A stretch of DNA of 64,000 nt, from assembly GCF_004801295.1 (NCBI RefSeq), contig NZ_SSOC01000005.1:434001-498000 (forward strand), read 5' to 3'. A program made the position numbers and the translations under genes. This DNA is from Pseudothauera nasutitermitis. GTDB lineage: Bacteria > Pseudomonadota > Gammaproteobacteria > Burkholderiales > Rhodocyclaceae. Shown in pieces: positions 35,768-44,786 of this stretch; the first letter of the stretch is position 1; every line of letters starts with the position of its first letter. The notes beneath the pieces were generated by a model, which was given only the letters and a program-made list of their open reading frames with translations, had not been told where the DNA came from and made no database searches.

Positions 35768-37828
35768 ATGGCGAAGCCGGCCGACCCCTTCGAGACGCAC
35801 TCCGCCCTCACCCCGGAGCAGCGCCGACGTTATGACCTGCTGCTCGCCGGGCTGGACTTGCTCGACCAGGCCATTGCGGTATTCGACGCCACGCCCAAGC
35901 TGGTGACCTGGAACCAGGCCCTGCAGCGCCTGCTCGACTTTCCCGAGTCGCTGCTGCGCGTCGGCCTGCCCTTCGAGGAACTGGTGCGCTTCAACGCCCA
36001 GCGCGGCGAATACGGCGAGGGCGACGTCGAACAGCTGGTGGCCGAGCGCATGGCCTCGGCACGTGCCTTCGAACCGCACTACGTGGAGCGCGCGCGCCCC
36101 AACGGCCAGGTGCTGGCGGTACGCGGCGTGCCGATTCCCAACCTCGGCTTCATCTCGCTGTGGACCGACGTCACCGAACAGCGCCGCGCCGAGGCGCTGA
36201 TCCAGCAGCAGAACGTCCAGCTCGAAGCGCGCGTGCGCGAACGCACCGCCGAACTGGAGCACGCCAACCGCGAAATCGACCAGATCGCCGGCGCGCTGCG
36301 CCTGTCCGAAGAACGCATGCGGCTGATCCTCGACGCCATTCCGGCGATGATCGCCCACATCGACGCCGGACAGCGCTACCTGTTCGCCAACCGCGCCTAC
36401 GCCGAGTGGTTCGGCGAGACCAAGCAGGGCATCGTCGGACGCTCCATCGCCGAAATGTTCGGCGCCGAAGCCTACGCCACCATCCGCGCCCACCTCGAAC
36501 AGGCCGAACAGGGCGAACGGGTGAGCTACGAATACGCCCGCAAGAACGCCGAAGGCCGCACCGTGCACGCACGCAGCGTGGTGGTGCCGGACGTCTCGCT
36601 GGAAGGCGGCTTCAAGGGCTACTTCGTGCTGTCCATCGACATCACCGAGCAGAAGGCCAGCCAGGCCGCGCTGATCCAGGCGCAGAAGATGGAAGCCATC
36701 GGCCAGCTCACCGGCGGGCTGGCGCACGACTTCAACAACCTGCTGTCCATCATCATCGGCAACCTCGCCGCCCTCAAGGAGCGCCAGCCCGCCGGCGGCG
36801 ACCCCGGCGAATACCTCGACCCCGCGCTGCACGCCGCGCGGCGCGGCGCCGAACTCATCAAGCGCCTGCTCACCTTCGCGCGCGGACAGACGCTGGAGCC
36901 GCGCGCCGTGGAAGTCGGCGCCCTGGTGCTGAACATGAGCCAGTTGCTCACCCGCACGCTCACCGAGAACGTGCAGGTGAGCACCCGGCTGCCGGAACAG
37001 CCGCTGCATGCCTTCGTCGACCCGCACCAGCTGGAAAACGCCCTGCTCAACCTGGCGATCAACGCGCGCGACGCCATGCCGGCCGGCGGCGAGCTGCGCA
37101 TCGCAGTGATGCCCCGGCACATCCCGGACAGCCTGTCGATGCTGGTCGAACTGCCGGTGGGCGACTACGTGCAGTTCGACGTCACCGACACCGGCTGCGG
37201 CATCCAGCCGGAAGCGCTCGCCCGCGTCTTCGAGCCCTTCTTCACCACCAAGCCCTTCGGCCACGGCAGCGGGCTGGGGCTGTCAATGGTGTATGGCTTC
37301 GTGCGCCAGTCCGGCGGCAACATCCGCGTGCGCAGCACGCCGGGCACCGGCACCACGGTCACCTTCGTGCTGCCGCAGACCGGCACACCGGCCGACGAAC
37401 CCGCCGAGCCGGTCGCCCAGCCCCCCGCGCGCGTCCGCCACAGCGGGCCGGTGCTGCTGGTCGAGGACGAGGCCGAAGTGCGCCGCATCATCCGCCTGCA
37501 ACTCACCGAACTCGGCTATCCGGTGATCGAGGCGCCGGACGGCCGCGAGGCTCTGGCCCTGCTGGAAAACGTCGCGGACATCGCCTTCCTGGTCAGCGAC
37601 ACGGTGATGCCCGGCGGCCTCGACGGGCGCGAGTTGGCCGCACGTGCGCGCGCCCTGCGCCCCGCGCTGCCCATCCTGCTGATCACCGGCTACGCGCGCG
37701 ACGGCCACAGCGGCGAAAGCGCCGAACCGGACGTACCCGTGCTGCGCAAGCCCTTCGACCGCGCCGCGCTCGCCGAGGCGCTGCACCAACTGGAACCGGA
37801 CACCGCGAGGGAAACCGCCCACCCATGA
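35768..37828 (+). CDS. PAS-domain hybrid histidine kinase
   Basis: 686-residue soluble sensor kinase. Two PAS domains (about residues 25-140 and 185-305) with a coiled-coil linker precede a HisKA domain with phospho-acceptor His320 in GGLAHDFNN, a HATPase_c domain with FEPFFTTKPFGHGSGLGLSM, and a receiver domain whose phospho-Asp is Asp611 in VSDTVMPGG. No transmembrane helix is seen, so the signal is cytosolic, perhaps redox or aromatic. The downstream response regulator overlaps it by four bases, so they are a likely pair. Confidence 0.92.
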   Translation: MAKPADPFETHSALTPEQRRRYDLLLAGLDLLDQAIAVFDATPKLVTWNQALQRLLDFPESLLRVGLPFEELVRFNAQRGEYGEGDVEQLVAERMASARAFEPHYVERARPNGQVLAVRGVPIPNLGFISLWTDVTEQRRAEALIQQQNVQLEARVRERTAELEHANREIDQIAGALRLSEERMRLILDAIPAMIAHIDAGQRYLFANRAYAEWFGETKQGIVGRSIAEMFGAEAYATIRAHLEQAEQGERVSYEYARKNAEGRTVHARSVVVPDVSLEGGFKGYFVLSIDITEQKASQAALIQAQKMEAIGQLTGGLAHDFNNLLSIIIGNLAALKERQPAGGDPGEYLDPALHAARRGAELIKRLLTFARGQTLEPRAVEVGALVLNMSQLLTRTLTENVQVSTRLPEQPLHAFVDPHQLENALLNLAINARDAMPAGGELRIAVMPRHIPDSLSMLVELPVGDYVQFDVTDTGCGIQPEALARVFEPFFTTKPFGHGSGLGLSMVYGFVRQSGGNIRVRSTPGTGTTVTFVLPQTGTPADEPAEPVAQPPARVRHSGPVLLVEDEAEVRRIIRLQLTELGYPVIEAPDGREALALLENVADIAFLVSDTVMPGGLDGRELAARARALRPALPILLITGYARDGHSGESAEPDVPVLRKPFDRAALAEALHQLEPDTARETAHP

Positions 37829-38544
37829 ACCGCTCCGACAACGCGACCATTCTCGTCCTCGAGGACGAACCCGCCATCGCCCGGCTGATCTGCACCAGCC
37901 TCAACGAATACGGTTTCCGCTGCGACCACGTATCCACCGGCCAGCGCCTGCTCGCCCTGGCCCGCCAGGCGGCGCCCGACCTGTGCATCGTGGATCTCGG
38001 CCTGCCCGACATGGACGGCATGCAGGTGGTACGCGAACTGCAGGAAGGCAGCCCCTGCGCGGTGCTCATCCTCACCGGGCGCAACGACGTCACCGACCGC
38101 GTGCTGGGCCTGGAACTGGGCGCCGACGACTACATCGTCAAACCCTTCGAACCGCGCGAACTGGTCGCCCGCGTGCGCTCCATCCTGCGCCGCTACCAGC
38201 GCGCCGCACCGGCCGAGGAAAGCGGCGGCGCAGCCAATCTGGCGCGCTTCGCCGACTGGATCTTCGACAAGGGGCGCCATGCGCTGGTCGCCCCGGACGG
38301 CAACGAGATCGGCCTGTCCTCCGCCGAAGCCGCGCTGCTGCTCACCCTGCTGCGCCGGCCCAACAAGATCCTCAGCCGCGAACAACTGCTCGGCGAGCGC
38401 GACGTCGATCCGTTCGACCGCAGCATCGACGTGCGCATCTCCCGCCTGCGCCGCAAGCTCGGCGACGACCCGCAGAACCCGCGCCTGATCAAAACTGTGT
38501 ACGGCGCCGGCTATCTGTTCGCCACCCCAGTGAGCTGGGAATGA
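37825..38544 (+). CDS. OmpR/PhoB-family response regulator
   Basis: 239-residue regulator with an N-terminal receiver (acidic pocket LEDEP, phospho-Asp57 in CIVDLGLPD, switch Lys in IVKPFEP) and a C-terminal winged helix (RREQLL-type recognition segment followed by [14 protein letters not shown]). It overlaps the hybrid kinase gene by ATGA and is its probable partner. The target genes are not evident from the sequence. Confidence 0.93.
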   Translation: MNRSDNATILVLEDEPAIARLICTSLNEYGFRCDHVSTGQRLLALARQAAPDLCIVDLGLPDMDGMQVVRELQEGSPCAVLILTGRNDVTDRVLGLELGADDYIVKPFEPRELVARVRSILRRYQRAAPAEESGGAANLARFADWIFDKGRHALVAPDGNEIGLSSAEAALLLTLLRRPNKILSREQLLGERDVDPFDRSIDVRISRLRRKLGDDPQNPRLIKTVYGAGYLFATPVSWE

Positions 38545-38562
38545 GGCCGCCCGGCAAGCGGC

Positions 38563-38593
38563 TTGCGCGGACGGTGCCCGCGCACTCTATAAT
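38563..38593 (+). promoter_or_regulatory. Promoter of the VOC gene with a -10 TATAAT
   Basis: TATAAT at 38588-38593 is a perfect -10, with TTGCGC 19 bp upstream as -35. It overlaps an ATAATTATGAAT sequence (38589-38600) also found in the mcm/gntR gap. The VOC start codon lies 36 bp downstream. Confidence 0.5.
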
Positions 38594-38629
38594 TATGAAT
38601 TCTTAATCCACAACACCGGAGACAACCCC

Positions 38630-39106
38630 ATGTCCGCACGTCCGTTCAAGATCCTCGGCATCCAGCAGATCGCCATTGGCGGCCTCAGCAAGGAAAAGCT
38701 GCGCACGCTGTGGGTGGACATGCTGGGCCTGCAGGTCTCGGGCACCTTCGCCTCCGAGCGCGAGAACGTGGACGAGGACATCTGCGCGATGGGCAAGGGC
38801 GCGTTCAAGGTGGAAGTGGACCTGATGCAGCCGCTCGACCCGGAAAAGAAGCCGGCCGTGCACACCACCCCGCTCAATCACGTCGGCCTGTGGGTGGACG
38901 ACCTGCGCGCGGCGGTCGAATGGCTCACCGCCCAGGGCGTGCGCTTCGCCCCCGGCGGCATCCGCCGCGGCGCGGCGGGCTACGACATCACCTTCCTGCA
39001 CCCCAAGGGCAACGAGGAATTCCCCATCGGCGGCGAAGGCGTGCTGGTGGAACTGGTGCAGGCCCCGCCCGAGGTCATCGAGGCCTACGCCAACCTGAAG
39101 GGCTGA
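38630..39106 (+). CDS. VOC-superfamily protein, possible methylmalonyl-CoA epimerase or glyoxalase-like
   Basis: 158-residue protein with paired beta-alpha-beta-beta-beta modules. It begins with an [24 protein letters not shown] segment and ends VLVELVQAP, similar to methylmalonyl-CoA epimerase (GVLIEL type) and to lactoylglutathione lyase. The metal site residues I can propose are Gln14 in IQQIAI, the His in HVGLWVDDL and the Glu in LVELVQ. Neither is certain. The shared upstream motif with the mcm region favours the epimerase reading, since no other epimerase is seen in the window. Confidence 0.6.
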   Translation: MSARPFKILGIQQIAIGGLSKEKLRTLWVDMLGLQVSGTFASERENVDEDICAMGKGAFKVEVDLMQPLDPEKKPAVHTTPLNHVGLWVDDLRAAVEWLTAQGVRFAPGGIRRGAAGYDITFLHPKGNEEFPIGGEGVLVELVQAPPEVIEAYANLKG

Positions 39107-39142
39107 ACGGCACGCAAGAAGCCGCCACGCCCGGGCGAACGC

Positions 39143-39958
39143 TCAGATGATGGCGTGGCGCACGCGCGCCGACACCCATTCGCTGAGCACCACGGTGCCC
39201 AGGATGACGATGAAGATCAACGTGACCTGCGGCCAGGCCAGGGTGTTGAGCGAGTGCGACAGCTCCAGGCCGATGCCGCCCGCGCCCACCAGGCCGAGTA
39301 CGGTGGATTCGCGGATGTTGATGTCCCAGCGGAACACCGTGATCCCGGCGAAGGCCGGCATGATCTGCGGAGCGATGGCGTAATCGAGCACCTGGGCGCC
39401 GGACGCGCCGGTGGCCGCCACCGCCTCGACCTGGCTGGCGTCGATCTCCTCGATGGCCTCGTAGAGCAGCTTGCCGATGAAGCCGATGGAACGCAGCGCG
39501 ATGGCGAGGATGCCCGCCAGCAGGCCGGGGCCGAGGATGGACACCAGCAGCAGTGCCCAGATCAGCGAGTTGATCGAACGCGAAGCGACGATCAGCAGCA
39601 GGGCCGCCGGGCGCACGAAGCGCACGCTGGGCGTGGTGTTGCGCGCCGCCAGGAAGGCCACCGGCACGGCCACGAAGAGCGCCAGCAGGGTGCCCAGCGT
39701 GGCGATGTTGAGGGTGTCCCACAGCGGCTGCCACAAGCGCTCCATGTAGCCCCAGCGCGGCGGGAACATGCGCTCGCCGATGTCGGCGGCCTGGCGCGGC
39801 GCATCGGCGACGAAGGCCCAGATGGTGTCGCGCGTCATCACCTGCCAGGCGAACACCACCAGCGCCACCAGCGCCAGCCAGCCGAACCAGGCGATCAGCC
39901 GCTGCCTGCCGCTGCGGTGCTGCCAGGATCTGCCCGTGGCGGACTGGAGGACCGGCAT
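39143..39958 (-). CDS. phnE: Second phosphonate-type ABC permease, PhnE-like
   Basis: 271-residue permease with six predicted helices. The EAA-like loop EAIEEIDASQVEAVAATGAS and the conserved ESTVLGLVGAGGIGLEL segment are present. Its ATG shares one base with the stop of the upstream permease (TGATG), so the two are coupled. It is the last gene of a PhnDCEE-type transporter separate from the C-P lyase operon. Confidence 0.88.
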   Translation of the reverse strand: MPVLQSATGRSWQHRSGRQRLIAWFGWLALVALVVFAWQVMTRDTIWAFVADAPRQAADIGERMFPPRWGYMERLWQPLWDTLNIATLGTLLALFVAVPVAFLAARNTTPSVRFVRPAALLLIVASRSINSLIWALLLVSILGPGLLAGILAIALRSIGFIGKLLYEAIEEIDASQVEAVAATGASGAQVLDYAIAPQIMPAFAGITVFRWDINIRESTVLGLVGAGGIGLELSHSLNTLAWPQVTLIFIVILGTVVLSEWVSARVRHAII

Positions 39959-40791
39959 CACTGCACCCACTTGCGCACGGCGCCGGAGACGTATTCCGAA
40001 ACCATGACGATGGCGATGATGATCAGCAGCACGGCGGCGGCCGAATCGAATTCGTAGCGGTCGATGGCGGTGTTGAGCGTGGCGCCGATGCCGCCCGCGC
40101 CGACGATGCCGATCACCGCCGACTCGCGGAAGTTGATGTCCAGCCGGTACAGCGACAGGCCGATCAGGCGCGGCATGACCTGCGGCTGCACCGCGTAGTT
40201 CACCCACTGCAGCCAGCTCGCGCCGGTGGCGCGCACCGCCTCGACCTGGCGTTCGTCCAGATCCTCGATGTCCTCGGCGAGCAGCTTGGCGATGAAGCCG
40301 ACGGTGGCGAAGCTCAGGGTGAGAAAGCCCGCCAGCGGCCCGAAGCCCACCATGGCGACGAACAGGATGGCGATGACGATTTCCTGGAAGCTGCGCGACA
40401 ACGCGACGACCGCGCGGCACGCCGCGTACACCGGCGCGGGCGCGAGATTGCGCGCCGCCCCCACGCCCACCGGAATGGCGAGCAGGATGCCGGCCACCGT
40501 GGCGGTCAGCGTCATCGTCAGGCTTTCCTGCAGGCCCAGCCAGATGTCCCCGCCGCGCGAGGTGAAATCCGGGCTGAAGAAGGCGCTCAGGAAGGCCCAG
40601 CCGCGCGGGATGCCTTCCCATACCCGCGTCCAGTTCACCTCCACCGAGCCCAGCCCGACCACCAGGTAGGCCAGCACGGCGGCGTACAGGGCATAGCGCC
40701 ACGCCGCGCTGGCGATGAAGGGCGGCCGCTTCCAGGTGGTCGGATAGCCCGGCGCCACGGCCAGCGCCGCCGTCTGGCGCGGGCCGCTCAT
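39958..40791 (-). CDS. phnE: Second phosphonate-type ABC permease, PhnE-like
   Basis: 277-residue permease partnering with the one encoded downstream. It has the coupling loop [20 protein letters not shown] and [17 protein letters not shown]. It overlaps the ATPase gene by four bases. The pair resembles PhnE subunits and also those of phosphite or hypophosphite transporters (PtxC-type), so the cargo is left open. Confidence 0.88.
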   Translation of the reverse strand: MSGPRQTAALAVAPGYPTTWKRPPFIASAAWRYALYAAVLAYLVVGLGSVEVNWTRVWEGIPRGWAFLSAFFSPDFTSRGGDIWLGLQESLTMTLTATVAGILLAIPVGVGAARNLAPAPVYAACRAVVALSRSFQEIVIAILFVAMVGFGPLAGFLTLSFATVGFIAKLLAEDIEDLDERQVEAVRATGASWLQWVNYAVQPQVMPRLIGLSLYRLDINFRESAVIGIVGAGGIGATLNTAIDRYEFDSAAAVLLIIIAIVMVSEYVSGAVRKWVQ

Positions 40792-41657
40792 TTCAGCGCG
40801 ACCGCCAGCGCACCCGGCTCCCTGGCGAAGCGCACGGCCTCGCGGGCCGGCACGGGCGCCGGCGCCCCGGCCTCGGCGGCCATCTCGTCGCCCGCCTGGA
40901 TGGTGCCGCTCCAGTCCTCTTCGCCGTAGATCTGCGTCAGCACGTCCGCGCTCAGGCCCTCCGGCGGGCCGTCATAGACCACTTCCCCCGCGCGCAGGCC
41001 GACGATGCGCTGCATGAAGCGGCGCGCCAGGGCCACGTCGTGGATGTTGATGATGGCGGCCAGCCCGCGCTCCTCGCACACTTCGGTGATCAGCCGCATG
41101 ATCTGCCGCGAGGTCTTCGGGTCCAGGCTCGCGGTGGGTTCATCGACCAGCAGCAGGTCCGGGTTCTGCAGCAGCGCGCGGGCGATGCCCACGCGCTGGC
41201 GCTGGCCGCCGGAGAGCGCGTCGGCGCGCTTGTCCACATGGGCCGACAGGCCCACGCGGTCCAGCGTGGCGAAGGCCTGCGACACTGCCGCCGGCGGGAA
41301 GCGGCGCAGCAGGCTGCGCCAGAAGCCGACGTAGCCGAGCTGGCCGGAGAGCACGTTCTCCATCACCGTCAGGCGCTCGACCAGGGCGTACTCCTGGAAG
41401 ATCATGCCCATGCGCCGGCGCGCGCGGCGCAAGGCCCCGCGCCGCAGGCCGGTGAGCTCCAGGCCCTTCAGCCACACGCAGCCGGCGGAAGGCTCCACCA
41501 GCCGGTTGATGCAGCGGATCAGCGTGGACTTGCCGGCGCCGGACGGGCCGATCAGCCCGACCACCTGGCCGGCGGGGATCTCGATGGAAACCGCCTTCAG
41601 CGCCAGGTCGCCGGTCTTGTAGCGCTTGGTCAGCGCTTCGAGGCGCAGCATGCTCAC
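40788..41657 (-). CDS. phnC: Second phosphonate-type ABC ATPase, PhnC-like
   Basis: 289-residue ATPase. Walker [10 protein letters not shown], signature [15 protein letters not shown], Walker [14 protein letters not shown] and a switch His in [10 protein letters not shown] are intact. GTG 41657 overlaps the phnD stop by four bases; an ATG two codons downstream is equally possible. A C-terminal extension of about 40 residues (Ala/Pro-rich) is seen. It is encoded between the receptor and the two permeases. Confidence 0.9.
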   Translation of the reverse strand: MSMLRLEALTKRYKTGDLALKAVSIEIPAGQVVGLIGPSGAGKSTLIRCINRLVEPSAGCVWLKGLELTGLRRGALRRARRRMGMIFQEYALVERLTVMENVLSGQLGYVGFWRSLLRRFPPAAVSQAFATLDRVGLSAHVDKRADALSGGQRQRVGIARALLQNPDLLLVDEPTASLDPKTSRQIMRLITEVCEERGLAAIINIHDVALARRFMQRIVGLRAGEVVYDGPPEGLSADVLTQIYGEEDWSGTIQAGDEMAAEAGAPAPVPAREAVRFAREPGALAVALK

Positions 41658-42610
41658 TTGCAGTCGTAGCGCACGCCCATCGCGGCGTCGATGGCGCGCA
41701 CCACTTCCCAGTGTTCCTTGTAGGTGATCGGCATGAACTTCTCCTGCGGCGGCTCGGAACTGTTGAATTCCTTGGCCAGCTCGGAGCCTTCCCAGTCGTA
41801 GGTGAAGAAGGCCTGCTGGATCTTCTCCGCCAGTTCGGGCTTGAGGTTGTAGACCACGCCGTAGCCGGTGGTCGGGAAGGTCTGCGAGGTGTAGATCACC
41901 TCGAGCTGTTCGGGCTTCACCACGTTGCGCGACTGCATGCGCTGCTTCACCGAGTTGGCGATGGCCGCCGCCGGGTAGTCCTTGTTGGCCACACCCAGGA
42001 TGGAGTTGTCGTGCTTGCCGGAGAACACCGGCTCATAGTCCTTGCCGGCCTCCATGGAGAACTCCTGACGCAGCAGCGCGGACGGCGCCTTGTAGCCGGA
42101 GTTAGAGGTTTCCGAAGTGAAAGCGAGCTTCTTGCCGCGGATGTCCTCCACCTTGGCGATGCCCGAGCCCGGATAGGTGATGATCTCCATCTCGTAGCCG
42201 TAGCGGTTGTCCAGCGAGGCCATCATGGCGAACGGGCGGAAACCCGCGCAATTGACCGCCAGCGGGTTGGAGCCGGTGTTGAAGCCCGCCACGTGCAGGC
42301 GCCCGGCGCGCATCGCCTCGAGCTGCGCGGCGTTGGACTGCACCGGGAAGAACTGCACCTTCTTGCCGGTGACCTTCTCCATGTGCTTGAGGAAGTCGTC
42401 CCACACCTTGGCATACACGGCGGGGTCTTCCACCGGCGTGTAGGCGAACACCAGCGTGGCCGGGTCGATCCACTTGGCCGGATCGGCCGGCACGTCGGCG
42501 AGCAGGTCGCCGTCCTTGTCCTCGAAGCGGGCATCGAGCGCCTGGGCGGCGTTCATCGCGAGCACCGCGCAGGCGCCGGCCAGGGCGCGCGTCAGCATGT
42601 TCAGGGTCAT
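41654..42610 (-). CDS. phnD: Second phosphonate/phosphite-type periplasmic binding protein
   Basis: 318-residue receptor. A signal peptide ([20 protein letters not shown]) precedes the mature protein, which includes [20 protein letters not shown] and [17 protein letters not shown], the phosph(on)ate-oxyanion pocket segment of the PhnD family. Sequence is clearly different from PhnD at 9298, so ligand preference may differ. Its gene is first in the operon, and a Pho-box-like sequence sits 61 bp upstream. Confidence 0.88.
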   Translation of the reverse strand: MTLNMLTRALAGACAVLAMNAAQALDARFEDKDGDLLADVPADPAKWIDPATLVFAYTPVEDPAVYAKVWDDFLKHMEKVTGKKVQFFPVQSNAAQLEAMRAGRLHVAGFNTGSNPLAVNCAGFRPFAMMASLDNRYGYEMEIITYPGSGIAKVEDIRGKKLAFTSETSNSGYKAPSALLRQEFSMEAGKDYEPVFSGKHDNSILGVANKDYPAAAIANSVKQRMQSRNVVKPEQLEVIYTSQTFPTTGYGVVYNLKPELAEKIQQAFFTYDWEGSELAKEFNSSEPPQEKFMPITYKEHWEVVRAIDAAMGVRYDCK

Positions 42611-42670
42611 CGGGCTACCTATGTCGGCAGAAAGGATTGCCGCACGATAGGCACGCCCCGTTACGTACAG

Positions 42671-42688
42671 ATGACGGTTCCTTGACGG
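42671..42688 (-). promoter_or_regulatory. Candidate PhoB box
   Basis: On the minus strand the sequence reads CCGTCAA-GGAA-CCGTCAT, a direct repeat in the 7-4-7 pattern of Pho boxes (consensus CTGTCAT-N4-CTGTCAT). It lies 61 bp upstream of the second phnD start, the expected position for PhoB activation, and suggests control by phosphate limitation. Confidence 0.55.
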
Positions 42689-42713
42689 CGCTCGCCGTCC
42701 CCGCGCAGCGTCA

Positions 42714-43625
42714 TTACGCTCGCACGCGCTCCGCCCCGCCGCCTGCGGCGCTTCCGCGCCCCAGCGCCACCCACAGGGTCGCCGCGCACACCAGTCCGCC
42801 GCCCAGCCAGGCCAGTGCGGACAGGCGCTCGCCGACGAAGGCGATGGCGAACAGCGCGCCGAACAGCGGCTCGCTGCCCATCAGCAGCGCCGCGCGGGTC
42901 GGCGTGGTACGCCGCAGCGCGTAGTTCTGCGCGAAGAAGGCGAACACCGTGCAGAACAGCACCAGATACCCGGTGTACAGCCAGAACGACGGCGCCTCGG
43001 GCAAGGCGAACGCCCCGGCGGGCAGCAGCGCGAGCGCGGCGCACAGGCTGCCGATGCCTACCACCACGGTCTGCACGGCGGTCAGCGCGAGGCTGGAAAA
43101 GTGCTTGCCCGCCGTCAGCCGCCGCGTCAGCACGACCATGCCGGCGCGCAGCACGGCTGCCGCCAGGATCAGCGCGTCGCCCAGGTTCAAGGCATCCAGA
43201 CGCGCCCCGCCGGTGAGCAGCCAGACCCCGGCCACCGACACGCAGGCCGCCAGGAATACCGTGCGCGCGGGCCGGCGCCCGAGCAGCAGCCATTCGGCGA
43301 ACGGCGTGAGGATCACGCACAGGCTGATCAGGAAGGCGGCGTTGGACGCCGTGGTGCGGAACACGCCGAAGGTCTCGCACAGGAAGATGGCCAGCAGGAG
43401 CAGCCCGGTCGGCACGCCCACGCGCAGCAGCGCCGGCCATTGCGCCGCCCCCGCGCGCAGCACGGCCGGCGCCAGCAGCGCGCCGGTCGCCAGCATGCGC
43501 AGGGCCACGAAGGCGAGCACCGGATAGTGGTTCAGCGCCTCCTTGGTGGTGCCGTAGCTGGTGCCCCACACCACGGCCGCCGCGAGCAGCGCCAGATCCG
43601 CCAGCCAAACCTTGCGGCCGTCCAT
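42714..43625 (-). CDS. EamA/DMT-family transporter
   Basis: 303-residue inner-membrane protein with ten predicted helices in two EamA repeats (first AAAVVWGTSYGTTKEAL, second starting near LDALNLGDALILAAAVL). It exports metabolites or amino acids in other members; substrate is unknown. The ATG at 43625 follows GGGGAGG; the ATG six bases upstream is an alternative. It is divergent from a LysR gene, which probably controls it. Confidence 0.88.
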   Translation of the reverse strand: MDGRKVWLADLALLAAAVVWGTSYGTTKEALNHYPVLAFVALRMLATGALLAPAVLRAGAAQWPALLRVGVPTGLLLLAIFLCETFGVFRTTASNAAFLISLCVILTPFAEWLLLGRRPARTVFLAACVSVAGVWLLTGGARLDALNLGDALILAAAVLRAGMVVLTRRLTAGKHFSSLALTAVQTVVVGIGSLCAALALLPAGAFALPEAPSFWLYTGYLVLFCTVFAFFAQNYALRRTTPTRAALLMGSEPLFGALFAIAFVGERLSALAWLGGGLVCAATLWVALGRGSAAGGGAERVRA

Positions 43626-43754
43626 CCCCATCCTCCCCACATCCGCCTTCCCGTGAAACGGAAGAAGCCCCCACGGGCTCTGCAGCGCGGATTCTCGGCC
43701 TCGCGGACGGGCGGTAGAATCGCCGGCAACGCACATCACTTGTTCCCTCACAGC

Positions 43755-44696
43755 ATGAATGACCCCGAGCGCCTGCACGCCCTGCTGCCCGATCTGGCGA
43801 TCTTCACGCGCGCGGCGGAACGCCTGGGCTTTTCGGCGGCGGCGCGCGAGCTGGGCATGACGCCCTCGGCGGTCAGCCGACGCATCGCCCATCTGGAAGG
43901 CGCGCTGGGCGTGCGCCTGTTCGAACGCAGCACACGCAAGCTGCGCCTGAGCGAGGCCGGCCAGACACTGCTCGCCCACTGTCGGAGCATGCTGGAAAAC
44001 GCCCGTGCCGCGCTGGACGGCGCCACCGCCTACCGGCAATCCCCGCACGGACGGGTGCGCATGAGCGTGCCGCGCGCCTTCGGGCGGCGGGTGATTCACC
44101 CGCTGGTCGCCCCCTTCCTGGCGGCCTACCCCGAGGTCGATGTGCAGTTGCTGGTCACCGACCGGGCGGTCGATCCTTTCGACGATGCGGTCGATCTGGT
44201 CGTGCGCATCACCGACGCGCCGCCCGAAGGACTCGCCGCCCGCCCGCTGCTGCGCGTGCGCCAGGTGCTGTGTGCCACGCCGGACTACCTGGCCCGGCGC
44301 GGCACCCCGGCCCATCCCGACGAACTGGCGGCGCACGACTGCCTGTTCCTGGGCGAGCAGCCCGCCGACCGCCAGTGGAAATTCCGCCGGGGCGAGGAAC
44401 GCGCGACGGTGGGCGTACGCGGGCGCTACGTGGTCAATCACGCCGAGATGCGCCTGGAAGGCATGCTGAACCACCTGGGCATCGGCAGCCTGCCGCATTT
44501 CGTCGCCGCCGAGGACATCGCGCGCGGCCAGCTCGTGCCCGTGCTGGAAGATTGGGAACTCCTCACCGCCTACCAGGGCACGGCCTATCTGCTCTACCCC
44601 GCCAACCGTTACCTGGCGCCCAAGTGCCGGGTGTTCATCGACTGGCTGGCGGCGCAGCTGGGCAGTGGGCACGGCGGCCCGCCGGACCTTCCCTGA
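43755..44696 (+). CDS. LysR-family transcriptional regulator
   Basis: 313-residue regulator with an N-terminal winged helix (FSAAARELGMTPSAVSRRIAHLEG, about residues 25-48) and a LysR substrate-binding domain (VRMSVPRAFGRRVIHPLV, LATPDYLARRG-type segment). It is divergent from the EamA gene with 129 bp between starts, the usual arrangement for a LysR activator and its target exporter. It has no partner cofactor hint. Confidence 0.9.
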   Translation: MNDPERLHALLPDLAIFTRAAERLGFSAAARELGMTPSAVSRRIAHLEGALGVRLFERSTRKLRLSEAGQTLLAHCRSMLENARAALDGATAYRQSPHGRVRMSVPRAFGRRVIHPLVAPFLAAYPEVDVQLLVTDRAVDPFDDAVDLVVRITDAPPEGLAARPLLRVRQVLCATPDYLARRGTPAHPDELAAHDCLFLGEQPADRQWKFRRGEERATVGVRGRYVVNHAEMRLEGMLNHLGIGSLPHFVAAEDIARGQLVPVLEDWELLTAYQGTAYLLYPANRYLAPKCRVFIDWLAAQLGSGHGGPPDLP

Positions 44697-44786
44697 CCAC
44701 CGTCACGCGCGCACGGACGCACCGCTGAAACGCCGACGGCGGCCCGCAGGCCGCCGTCGATGGGGGGTTGACGGAACGCGCCGCGC

